In this document: piece by piece, positions 27,251-39,775 of the stretch | How positions within the stretch are numbered: position 1 is the stretch's first letter | Layout: each line of letters starts with the position of its first letter | NCBI RefSeq assembly: GCF_021130785.1 | Contig: NC_060213.1 | Span: 93,488,501-93,552,500 of the forward strand | Direction of reading: 5' to 3' | DNA from: Homalodisca vitripennis | Lineage: Eukaryota; Arthropoda; Insecta; Hemiptera; Cicadellidae | Length of the DNA: 64,000 nt | Translations under genes and position numbers: made by a program | The notes under the pieces: generated by a model | Seen by the model: only the letters and a program-made list of their open reading frames with translations | Databases searched by the model: none | What the model was told of the DNA's origin: nothing

Positions 27251-29464
27251 TAGTTAAAACAAACTCTTAATGTACCCCTTTATATATTTATGGAAATTAT
27301 TCACAGGCCTTTAGAAAATAACAGAATAAACCTTATATATTTAACACTAAAGGGTTCAATTTGTTTTCGAAAATTTAATAAATAATTATAAGGATATATC
27401 CATTTATAATGTATGCAATATTTATTGCACTTATTCTGTAGTTTTGCAATGCTACTTATTTTAAGTACTAATCAGAATGGATAAACCAAGAAGATAGATA
27501 CATATCACCAAGCATCATACTATGTGGTGAGATAAAATTGGCTCGAAGACCTAAGAGTTCGCTCGGATAAAAAACAACCACTTTTTAGAGGTATCATTGA
27601 TTATATTATGTACCATGCACAAACATGCATTCAAGTAAACTTCATACAGGTTGACGCATGGGCTTGATAATTAGTGAAAGATTACAGGTGAAGCACCAAA
27701 ACTTAATAAATCATTTCGCCACCTGTGAACGAACTTTTTGAAGTAATTAAAATTGTTGGTCATATCAAGAAGATAGCCACATAGAAGTCAGAATTTAATA
27801 TTAATGAGAACTTAGGTCGTGTAGTACATCAAATTAAAGATATTTTACTATAGTACAATGCCGCAAATCCGACCTTAAATGTTTCTTTCATTAAAAATCT
27901 ATGCCGGATTATTACTTGAAACATTTACAATGTATGACCACTTCTAGACATTTAATTTTCTTATCACTGGTTAGTTGCGAATTAAAACTTAATATAAGAA
28001 CACTGAAATTAAGAAATAGTTTTAATTTAGTAATGGAATCTTAACATCCAATTAAGTATGTTCTACAAGAAAAATACGAAACATTTTATCTTAAGCTTAA
28101 CTTAAGATGTGCATTTTTTTTAAATGTAATGTAAAATGTACATCAAGTAATGATCAAAGATCAAGCTAAAAATAAAACTTTATATTGTAATAAGTGACAA
28201 CAGGATTTTCTTTATAGCGTTTTTCTATTAGAAACAACCTGTTTTATAATGCTCTTTTATGAAGAGTAATTTTTGGATCTGTAGTTTTTACTATTTTTAC
28301 TTCTATAAGTTATATTAGAATTTTTCTTATTTGTAATAACTTCAATATTATAACTTAGTTTTTCATCGTTATTTCGTTTATTATATGACTATTAGTATTT
28401 AACATAAAGAACTAAGTTCCTATTAACTACCATGAAATATAGTAAACTAAACATAATTATATTAAGAATGTATATATAAACAATCAAACAAATTCTAGGT
28501 CGATATCCAGTTAAAACCAAAAAGCTGTATGGTTTTAACCACAATGACTGTTAATGATTCCTTGAGAAAGGAGAGCGGAGGACTATTATAATTGGAGCTC
28601 CCACTGAAGTAAGGGTAGAGAAACGTAGTAGGTATGTCACAGTTGCGCTGCTATATATGGTCCCCGATGTCAATGGAACTTTTGCATAAATGTACACATA
28701 ATAAATAAACGCCTATAGTAGAATCCTATCATCTGCACACGCTTGGTAAATTTAAACGCATTCTAATAGGGTTAAAATATGAAATTACTCTATATTGCAA
28801 TGGTTGTCTATGTGTTTACATTAAATACATAACACTGTGCAAGTATATGGATATTCTAATAAATTTTAATTCTGCATAATGCAATTATTCACAAACCTCT
28901 GGGATCATATTACAATTATTATCAATAGCACTTTCTTCTGAATATTCCCACTATTGGAACTATACATTCTTAATACAAGTAACTTAGTAAAGTTAATATT
29001 TAGATCTCTATGTAAATACTAAAATTTAAGTAATGTACATAATTTTGGTAGATACACTATTATTGTTGTGAATTTTTATTCTATTTATAATTGATATGAC
29101 TCGTTTACTTTATACTACAACACTCCTCAAACTAGAATTACATCAAGTTCTAATATGTAAAGTACTTTACGTGGCATCGATAAATACTAATATAAATCAT
29201 AGGGCCCTTCAGGTTTATGTTGTATACATTTTTTATGAGTTACATTAGTAACCAAATGAACTACGAAGTTTAGCAATAACATTCAGGATAATTTAATATA
29301 TGTTGTTATTTATTCAGCTTCTTACACTGTCTACAATATTTAATTCAAAAATATTATATATGTATATATAATATTATGTTGTGTTGAAATGTAAATTGAT
29401 TAAATTATACGGTATTAACCTACAGGCAGATTATAAATGATGTTGTACTAGACCCTGTACCACT

Positions 29465-30215
29465 TAATCGTCTCCTACCCTTGTTTACACAGACATCCAC
29501 AGCCATTAATTTCCTGTGTCCAAAGCACTTAGCTTGTCTCACACCCCTGTAAATCCACACGTTGTAGGTTACGTTGTTTTTGTTGTATCCACACAAAACT
29601 TTTACCCTCTCCATTTCTGCAAACTGATATTCGTTACAAACGTTTTGGCTATGTTGCTTTTTATAAATATGGAAGTACCCGAAAAGTTTAACCTTTATAA
29701 CAGATTGTATATCTTAGATAATATGTAAACAACGAAGAGCATCATCTATAATTTATACTGTTTAATAGCATACAATTTTCATTTGAGTTAAAACTGCGTT
29801 ATTTTGTTTAAGGATTAAAACACAAACGTATATACATAAAAATTGAAATTTCCCCTAATGTTTGAAAAAATTCATTAGTATATTTGTACTAACATAACAC
29901 AACATACCCTATCGTATGTTATTGAGACTTTACAGGTACTTTTAATAAATATTTACCGTTATATCTTGTACAACCCAAACAACTGAGTGTTGAAGGGAGG
30001 ATTAAAATATACCCATGAGTTATGCCGCGTACAGTGAATTGAGCAACATAGCGCGAAATACTGTCGAGGCAATGTGGGAAAACTGAATTTTGTTCCGGTG
30101 TTTTAAGATCCAGGGTGCTCATCAGAGAATCAGGGTCACTGTGAGTTTATACCACAGTCTATTCCTCGCTTCAAGTTCGGTTACCATAGGGCTCTGGGTA
30201 ACCGGTGATGAGTAT
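29465..30215 (+). repeat. 0.8-kb dispersed repeat, copy 2
   Basis: This is the direct-orientation partner of 25515-26330. Confidence 0.75.
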
Positions 30216-30331
30216 ATTCTTCAGTTTTTTTTAATCTCTCTTAACGAAGGGTTTTTTCCTACCAATATAGTTATGTAATCACTATTATAACAAAACAATT
30301 ACATTTGTTATAAATTTTTATTGACAAGTTT

Positions 30332-30487
<156 letters not shown>

Positions 30488-31659
30488 ATACGGTGGTTGT
30501 AATATATGTGTCCAATATAAAATCTGTTTACGATAATAAAACTATTAGTACCTAAATATTCCTAAAATGGTAAAATATCTCTTCTAAAGGACATATTCCG
30601 GTTACGAATGTAAAACATTTTGTGGTGATAGTTTAGATTTCAAATATTTGTAATGTTTTTAAACAATGTCTAAATCTCAACGAATCTTAAGTAAGTTCGA
30701 CTAAATAACATGTAGTTATTGAATTCTGTTATTCACTAGAATGATTGCGTAATATATTTTGAGTATATAATAAGCATAAATATTATTGTTTTAACTTATT
30801 TATTGTTTATTTGATTCGTACAATACAGTATGATTAACATTAATTTTTAGGTATAGTAATTGTATTATTTTACTGTTTAACTACTAGATGAATTTATTTA
30901 TAACGTATGCAATTTATTTAAAGTAACTTTAATTATACCAGTCAATGTAAGAACGGGAAAAAATCAAAAGTGTGTTTATTATTCACATATGAATGCATTG
31001 TATCGGACCATAGGATGACATATTGGTTATGTTACAGCTAGCGAGACGCCCATGACACACTCCCAAATGACAGAAGTATGACACGTGAATATACGTATTT
31101 CTGATGTAAAACTCGTTGATGAAAGACTCGCGTTTCCAAGTCATTTAAAACATTTTCTGAGAAGTCTGAAGCAAATAAGTCTAAACCAAATTGTTACACT
31201 TGACTAAAAAATAACAACAAACCTTTTTTCAACAAATATTTTGATAACTATATAGTGTTAAAGTATATCAGAGAATATTTCATCTGTTATCTGCAAAATA
31301 ATTTTGTACCACCATTGTTATAGCATTGACTGATTGCATTAAAGAAGTAATTTTTTTTACATAAACGTTTGATTCTTAATATTCTCTTTTTTATTATAAA
31401 TATTTTTTTTGCAAAGAGGTCCTGATTTTTATGGAATGAAACACAAAACTAAAATATATAAAAATTACAATTGCAATTAAATATAAAAGTAAAATATACT
31501 CTCAATGCACTATCTCAAATGTTGTACTCTGTTTTAAAACCCACCTTTGACGAACGATATAGAATAACTATTTTTTAAATTATTAGAATTTTAAAACCTT
31601 TTTACGCCCCTAAGAACCGTCTTTAAATTATGAAACAATTTCAAAGAGATTATTTACCT

Positions 31660-32330
31660 CCTGAATTGACAGGTTTGTGCATGTGCGTTTGTAGAGACTT
31701 TGTTGCTGTCTGTTTAAATATTTCGTGATGAAATTTGCTCAATATCTTTGTTTGGCGTTTTTTGAAATATTTTTATTCGCTATGTGTGACGCCGCATGTT
31801 GCAGACCATTGCATTGAATTACATTTGGTACAAATGTTGTACAAAATATTACAATAATACTTAATTTACTAGGTAACTAAGATAGTAAGGATTAGATTTG
31901 TGCTTTGCGGCCTATTAGAGGAAAAGCACTAAGTGACGACGGGGAGGTCTAATGTTATGATTAGTAAAGTTCCTCCTCTTCAAATGGCAGCAGAAAATAA
32001 ATACGAGATATGAGCGGTTTCTCCATACGAAAAATAAATATAATGATCTAACTATTATTTTTTCCTCAATTATAAAATTATAAACAACTAACCAAGTAAT
32101 TGTTATTAAGTAGGTTGTTGGTTGAGGAAAATTAAAATACTAATGTGTATCATATTTCCAAATTTCTTTTTATGAAGTTGAAAATATAGTTTTCTTGTTA
32201 AATTTGTTTGGCTTTTATGTCCATTTGTTATCTACAATAAACTATGAGTTGACATTTCTGACCGTACAGAGGATGACGTAGCATCAGAAAATTGCATGCC
32301 ATTCACTAAGGTAATTTAAAATTCTCCATT
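31660..32330 (+). repeat. 0.65-kb dispersed repeat, copy 1 (other copy 36600-37250)
   Basis: Both copies share TTTGTGCATGTG, GTTGCTGTCTGTTT or GTTACTGTCTGTTT, TCGCTATGTGTGACGC, GTGCTTTGCGGCCTA and GACATTTCTGACCGTACAGA in the same order. Confidence 0.85.
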
Positions 32331-33529
32331 ATTTTGACTGGGTACCTAAGAAAAATAGAATTAGTAATGATAATCTCTCTCAGCTATTATTTTTGTTGAA
32401 TCATTTAGTCAATAATTACGGAAAATGTTGACTTTTTAACTCAAATATACTCAGCAGATTTTGTTTATTTACTGCAATCTGCGGGCGCATGTTTGTTTAA
32501 AAGCGCAAACCGCCAGACTGTCATGACCGATGTTACATTGTGACGTGAACAATAAACTTTTTAACCTTCAAGTCTATATAAAAGTTTACATTGTAATTTA
32601 ATTAAAATAATTACCTGTACAGTTGAAAATTTTAATATCGCGTTTAAAACATTCAACCTTTAAATATGTTTTAGATAAATATTGTTTTAAGCAAACTAAT
32701 TGTTTATGAAAAACTAATTTGTGAAATTTTCCAGTTGTGATGAAAAGCATAAGAAAGCTATAATTGTTTTTTTTCTTACAAAAATTTAAGTTATTGTTTT
32801 GAAAGAATTACTTTAGTGGGTTGGGACGCAAATACAATTATGATCAATTTTAATAGAACTTGAATAGCTGTACCACTACTAACAATTGAGTTAGAGGTTT
32901 TGTTCAGGCTCAGGTTTTACAACCGGGTGTAGTCTCTTATCCTAGTTCTTCTTTGTATTTTCTGAACACCCCTAGATTTCTGATGAAATTTTTTCAATTT
33001 TTCTAACACAAAACTGATTGTGGTAAATATCTATATTTTTATTAGGAGTGCTCAAGAAAAGAACAAGATGATTTCATGTTTTCCTTGGTCCGGTTCTTAC
33101 CAACATATGTTCGTATAATTAGGATTTTAATGGTGACTAAGTGTCAAAGGTACAAAGTGATAATTCCTTAAATATTTGAGGAAGAAAATCCGTGCTTTGG
33201 GGAATAACTTGATAAACCAACTCACGGTGGGGAAAACCACAGTTTATTTTAGAGTTACTGTTAGTGCCTCAGAAGTAAAATAGTTGTTTGACAAATGCAG
33301 CTTAAATTACGTGGTTACGATAAAAAAGATAAGGTGATGGGCCTTATTTTGTTATTAGTTTTCCAACGTTCGTTTTTTTATAGATGTCCTGAAACATACC
33401 ATATTTATGGAATCACAAGAAACCGAGTTTAGTTTAAAAAAATTTCGATTGAGAATGTATTGTTCTTTGTATTTAGTTTAGTGTTTAGCTATTAAAGATT
33501 TCTTTTTCAACTTTGTGGATAATTTTATA

Positions 33530-35620
33530 TTTCTTAGACTTCTACATGTAAGACGAACAACTTGATAACTTTGGAAGTCATTATGTTTTTTCCAGTAAAT
33601 CCATGACCTATAGGTAGAATTTTGCTTATTATGTTTGTCAATAAAACCAATACGGTAATTTAAATTACGCAATAAGGTATAAATTAAATACGTCATCGTT
33701 TATACATTTTGTGTGGTAAAAAGTATTACCCCTTATCAAATAAGAAGAAGTAACATCTTTGTTTACGCCCTCCTGTAAAATTTGCGAATTGATTGTTATC
33801 ATGTTCTGTCCTTTCATTAGGAAACATTTTTTATAACTTGAGATTAAATTATAAGAAACGTTTGGTAACAAGTGTTTTATCAAGATACGCTATAATGACA
33901 TTTGGGATCACGAATAAAGTAATCAGCAGCACGCGAACGCTTTGCAACCTCTGATATTATTAATGCATTGCAGTAACCATCCTGTAGCAGAAATAATGCT
34001 ATCGACATTAGGAACAACTCATACTTTAATAGCAAGTCTTTCAAGTTAAGCCACACATGAAATAATGCAACACGAAATTTACTACTTTTGGTTTTAAATA
34101 ATAATTGAAATATACTCTACTACACACTCATAAATATGTACTATAAAACGGATTTGTTCTTCTTTAAAAGATTTATTTTGAGCAAATTTAGAGTATAATC
34201 ATACACATTTAAAAAACAATCTTTCTTGTATGCTTCTTACGGTCACTACTGATCTTAAATCTCATGCAACCTTAAAAGTATTATCAGTAATTTAATAAAA
34301 CCTGTATGTTTTAGAATAAAAGACGTATTTTTTATGTCTAAATTGAATTTTAATACCTTGAATGACTTATGAAGTATTTCCAGATTGTTAAAATAGATTT
34401 TAATGAGTAACCCAGGTACTATTTACAAAAACGTTTTCCGGTTAATTAATTTTATTGATATTTTTACAGTTTTAAGTGAGTAAAAGAGTTACTTGTTAAT
34501 TCAGGCGCTTAGGCAAGCCTGATTGCATAATTCGTACATGAATCGGACGCATAATTTAAAATTCAGTTTAATATATTAATAAATGTATTATGCTTTCATA
34601 AAATAATACATAAAACGTCAATTATTTCCTGATTTTCTATCCCGTTTAGTTTTACCTTAATAAATCACATTTATAATGCATATATATAAAAGTACATACA
34701 TAAAAGTACATACCTTAGGGTTAATACCAATTACAGCTCATAAATCAGTAAAATAAAGTATATTAACAACACATACAATAATTCACCCGTTATTTTCAAA
34801 ATATTTACACGTCAGTTGTTTACTAAAAGTAAAACTATGGAATTGGTTTTCCATCAAACTCATTACATTCAATTGGAAATCCGAATGGATTACCTATTAC
34901 CTATTAGACAGATATGGAACTAAATGTATCAGTTAATAAATATTCTGTACAAGTTCTAGTCCTTGGTTCATCTGAATCAGTACTAATTATGTTGGATTAA
35001 CTTTTTTCTGCCTTGTAACTTCACGACGGCATAACTTTGTAAAATCGGTTTAACCATTAACACGATGTTAGTTCTTCCTTGATTACATTGATATACTTCG
35101 TCCCTAATTAAAAATGCTTTACTCTCATTACCTTTCCTTAAAGGATGAGATAAAATTTTGCTATTGAATAATTAGTTTGGATTTTTTAACTTATCGATAA
35201 TCAACGATACATTTCAGTATATGCTTTGTATTAAACTGAAGGTTCTATTTGGTTAGCCGGTAAGTGCAGACATATTATGACCTGTATTCTGTCGTACAGT
35301 ATAATAATTAGTGTTTAGTCTTTATTAAGTACTTGAGTTAGAGTGCATGGAATTTACACACAAAATTGTTTTTGTAGATCTGCGTTATGCGTGTCACAAC
35401 GCTTTGGTATGTTTTGTAGAATTTAACGTAGATTGTAGTCATGCATTAGCTCAGTCATTTACCTGAAGAAGAAATCAGATTCAACATCTCGAAACATAGT
35501 GCTGTTGATTATATTTTATCATAGAATGATAGAAAATGTTTTGAAAAATCATGATTCATTCACAATCCTTCTATCGTAAAAAAACTAATTTTAAACGAAT
35601 TATCTTTTGTATCTTAAATG
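33530..35620 (+). repeat. 2.1-kb dispersed repeat, copy B
   Basis: Collinear partner of 23245-25330, about 10.3 kb downstream and in the same orientation. It is flanked by the two copies of the 0.65-kb repeat, with the piggyBac remnant at its right side. Confidence 0.85.
35463..35494 (+). ncRNA. Hammerhead-ribozyme-like core, copy B
   Basis: CTGAAGA and GAAA are retained, but one base change (GAAAT opposite ATCTC) puts a mismatch in stem II. This copy is probably decayed. Confidence 0.25.
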
Positions 35621-35699
35621 AGTACCTAATTAATTTAAGCTATAAAAATGTATTTTATTTAAAAGGTAAGAGTTACATATAATTTTTATTATGGTGCTC

Positions 35700-36591
35700 T
35701 ATATTGAATCCTAAACGTTTCAGTAGATATATATGTTACATCGATGAAAAGAACCAAATTGTTGCTGTAGTCTGGAAAGACAACAGTGTTGTTCGAACGT
35801 TGTCCAATGAACATGGCGTCGAACCTCTGTGAGAAGTCAAACGATATTCAACTGTAGAAAAAACTAAAATTGCTATTCCACAGCCTAACTTGGTTGGTCA
35901 CTATAACCTAAATATTGGTGGACCCCATTTGACCTAATGGATAACAATATATCTAACTACAGAATTGTCATTAAGAGGGAAACAGTAGTATATTTCCATA
36001 GTATTTTGGCTGTTTCATGTTGTGATGAGCAATGCTTGGTTTTTCGGACTAAAAACTGATAGTTTGGGGTTCCGTAGAGCCATTGTGAAAACTCTTCTGC
36101 AAATGTACGGTCAACCTGCACTGTCTCCTGGACCTTGTCGGGTTCTTACAAAAGCTTCGCATCCTTTACGTCAAAGTCATGGTGGTCATTTGATCATTAC
36201 TGGTCAGAAAAGATAACGGTGTGTGATGTGTGCGAACAAAACTGTAAAAGCGTGTAAAAGGTGTGAGGTACCACTCCATGATTCATGTTTTGAACGCTTC
36301 CATCAAAACCAAACTTGAACTTGTATAGAAAATAGACAAATCCAGGTTTTCAGTTGTATGTAAACCATTTTTCTTATTCGTAGTGTTAGTAAATATATCA
36401 ATCTATCTAAATGTACATTTCTTTGCCTTAATCCCAATGGGTCGTTAGCGACCCATCTCATAAAATTAAGAAAAACAATAAAATTAAAAAAAAATATTGT
36501 GTTTATTGGCACATATTACGTTAGTTTTTACAATTAAATAGCAATTCAAGCAAATTAAGAAGAAAAAAAGTTGTGGGCTTTAATGGGTTAA
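35700..36591 (+). pseudogene. Decayed piggyBac-type transposon, 3' part with intact right end
   Basis: Conceptual translation shows the C-terminal half of a piggyBac transposase: a VVWKDNSVV block, HYNLNIGG followed (after a frame change) by DLMDNNISNYRI, then SNAWFF, and a cysteine-rich tail CVMCANKTVKACKRCEVPLH ending in a CFERFH box. In-frame stops at about 35832 and 35936 and frame changes make it non-functional, and the N-terminal half is absent. The right end is well preserved: AATGGG directly followed by TTAA at 36588-36591, the known piggyBac target. A subterminal palindrome TGGGTCGTTAGCGACCCA sits at 36438-36455. Confidence 0.88.
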
Positions 36592-36599
36592 ATACTGAA

Positions 36600-37250
36600 T
36601 TGAAAGTTTTGTGCATGTGAGTTCCTAGAGACTTTGTTACTGTCTGTTTCAATATTTCGCGATACAAGTTGCTCAATATGTTTGTTTAGAGATTTTTGAA
36701 ATATTTTTATTCGCTATGTGTGACGCAGCATGATGCAGACCATTGCATTGAATTACATTTAGGCTACAAATTTTCTACAAAATATTCTAATAATACTTAA
36801 TTTAGTAAGATAGTAACTAAGATAGTAAGGATTAAATTAGTGCTTTGCGGCCTAGTAGAGAAAAGCACTGAGTGACTGCTGGGAGGTCTAATTTTATGAC
36901 TAGTAAACTTTCTCTTCTTCACATGGCACAAGAAAACAAGTAGATATGAGCGGTTTTTCCATATGAAAAATATATATAGTGATCTAACTATTATTTTTTC
37001 CTCAATTATTAAATTAATAACAATTAACCAAGTAATTATTATTACGTGGGTTGTTGGTTGAGAAAATTAACATACCAATGTGTATAATATTTAATAATTT
37101 CTTTCTATGAAGTTTAAAATATAATTTATTGTAAAATTTGTTTTGCTTTTATTTCCATTTGTTATCTACAATAAACTATGAGGAGACATTTCTGACCGTA
37201 CAGAGAATGACGTAGTATCAGAAAATTTCATCGCATTCACCAAGGTAATT
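36600..37250 (+). repeat. 0.65-kb dispersed repeat, copy 2
   Basis: Partner of 31660-32330. It starts almost exactly at the TTAA of the piggyBac end, so the transposon inserted beside or within this repeat. Confidence 0.85.
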
Positions 37251-38914
37251 TAAAATACCCCTCTGAATAAAATGATATCACGCGACCTCAGAAAGGCTCT
37301 CTGACCCAGCGGCATTCCGTAATGTGGCACACGGCACATGAATGTTTGTTTATACTCGCCTTTAAGTGCATTCCATCATTCAACTCTGGTCCTTGTGGGT
37401 CATAAATCCGTTGGGCCAAGCACATCTCCGTTGCCCTTTTCACTCTTTAAAGCTATATAAATTTAATCATACCTAGACACATTTACATTTAGCAACAGGT
37501 AAATACCAGAACCGGATCATTGTAAAATAGTAATAAGAAACCCCCAAAGCACACACAACCAAAACCTCCGGTATGACAGACCTCGAATCGACAAACGTAC
37601 ACCAAAACCATCGGTAACTGAGACCGGCACGTTTTTCAATATCAGTCAATATAGGAATAACGCCACGCTGAAACTGAACAAAAAACTGCATGAGTGCTGG
37701 GGAGGGGGAGGGAGGAAGGTACTGTTATGCAGGCAGCCGACGCTATACAGTGTTAGCAAATGAAATTCCCTTGCGGTCTATGAGACCGGGGTTTCGGTGA
37801 TAGTGAAAATATAATTTAGTATTTGAAATTAAATATATGTATTGAATACAGTTTTAGTTTATATTACAAACATTTCAGTAAATGTTGTAAGGTTTTCAGA
37901 AAACAATAATTTTTCTATAGTCATAAATAACTTCTTTTGCATTTTTGCCGATATTCAACAAAGATTTAATACTGGAATAAAGTAGCGCAGATAACTGGCC
38001 AATGAACTTCTTCGATATTTTATAGAATAAAATTTTTGCATAGTGCTAACTTCATTTGGGTTTTTAAGGCAGTTAACGTTTCCACTTGCTCTGTTTTATA
38101 AGATAGATACGTAAATATAAACTTTATAACGGAGGCGATTTGGTGGTATTAAATCATGCTGCTTAAGAGAGTTTTTCATTAAAATGTCACAATAAAGGAA
38201 ATTATTCACAATGTACGAACATTTCGTATACAACATTTACATATTAATTTACAGATTCAAAGTAATACCACTGTAAGAAATAGTTATATTTATAAAATAC
38301 ATTTGTTTTAAATATATTAAGCATAAAAGTATAAACAAATATAACATTTTACCAATGAAATTATGTACTGACTATTTACATATTTTATTGTGGGTGTTCG
38401 GCAAAGAGTACTTACCTATCAAAATCTAATATCTAATACAATGTTATGTTACAGAATTATGTGTTCTGAAATGATTTATATCCATTTTTATCAATATAAA
38501 TAAAGCATATTACTCGAGCAAATATCATTTTAATTGACATCCTGACGAAATTTTATTATGTCTTTCCACTAACCGGCGTCTTGAAAACACGAAGTAAAAG
38601 TCAACATCGAAATACTCTAAAGTTGAAACACTGTTGTGATAGAGAGCTCTCAACTTACCACTCTCCCTGCTCTAAGCCACACTAGAGACAACTTGTATAC
38701 GTACCCGACTGTACACAAGTTTACCTTGATGATCAGTAATGGAACATGTGTTCAGTTGAAACACAAGTTCTGTTTGTTGTTGACTTAAGAGAGCCCGATC
38801 TGCTCAATTAAGAACTAAAATATTACATTTCAATCTTGCAATACTTTAGCGTTGTTATAATTTATGTAATATTCTGCATTCTTTAAATATTAATATTTGT
38901 TAGTTACTTATTAT
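37251..38914. other. Gene-free host DNA
   Basis: I see no identifiable gene. 37260-37800 is less AT-rich but has no coding signature. Confidence 0.5.
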
Positions 38915-38923
38915 AATTAGCTG

Positions 38924-39766
38924 CGACGTGACGTGGCTGATGTTGTTCTTCTCTGGAAGATAGTGAATGGTCACATGAACTGTCCAGATCTCCTAGCTGA
39001 AATCGACCTCAGAGTTCCTGCAAACACAGGATCTCGAGATCTGCTGGGTCGAAGATACCATTCAACCAACTTCGACTTCAACAGTCCTTTCGCAAGGTTT
39101 ATTCGCCTGGAAAATCAGGTTGCGTCTGGGTGTGACCTGTTCTTCGATGGACTTCACCGGGTTCGTCGGCAGGCCTCCTCTCTTCTTCTTTCTGTGAAAG
39201 ACTAGAAATTGAGACCTAGTTAGCTTTAAGCTGTGTTAAGTGCATGTTCATTGTATTATATGTTGTATTTATTTCTATTGTTATTTATAAAATGTTATAT
39301 ATTATATTTTAATTTATTAGCACTATTTATTTATGTTCACTCTTATCAATCTTATAATTTCGTTAGCTAGTTGATTGCTTGTTCCTGTTGCACAGAGAGT
39401 TTTTATAAATATTTTTTCCTTTACGTAATTATTTATTGTTCTACTTTTGTTGATATCTACCTATACTTTAGTTGTTTTTTATGTAAAGTACAATTTATTT
39501 GAAACAATTTTCTGAGTTGTTTCCATACTTGAGTAATTATTGTTGTTTGTTAATCTTTATTTTTATTTTTTGTTATGTTTTGGATATTTATAACTTGTTA
39601 TATCTTTGGATACTTATTATTTATTATCAAATTTTTGTATACCTATTTTGTTACTTTATGTAGATTTTTCATCTGATTGTATTAATTTTATTTTCCGCTG
39701 TATTCTACCATCTATACTTGTCTTTGTAAATTGGCTGCTGCCAATGTCTTTGGAAATAAATAAATA
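38924..39766 (+). mobile_element. 5'-truncated non-LTR retrotransposon (LINE)
   Basis: From 38933 an ORF encodes the C-terminal end of a jockey-like reverse transcriptase protein, with landmarks LWKIVNGHMNCPDLL, RVPANTGSRDL and NFDFNSPFARF, ending at 39205. A ~560-base A/T-rich 3' UTR follows and ends in GGAAATAAATAAATA. The insertion is bracketed by a perfect 9-bp duplication AATTAGCTG at 38915-38923 and 39767-39775. Extreme 5' truncation plus a target duplication is the signature of target-primed reverse transcription. The coding end carries no stop or frameshift, so the insertion is fairly young. Confidence 0.9.
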
Positions 39767-39775
39767 AATTAGCTG

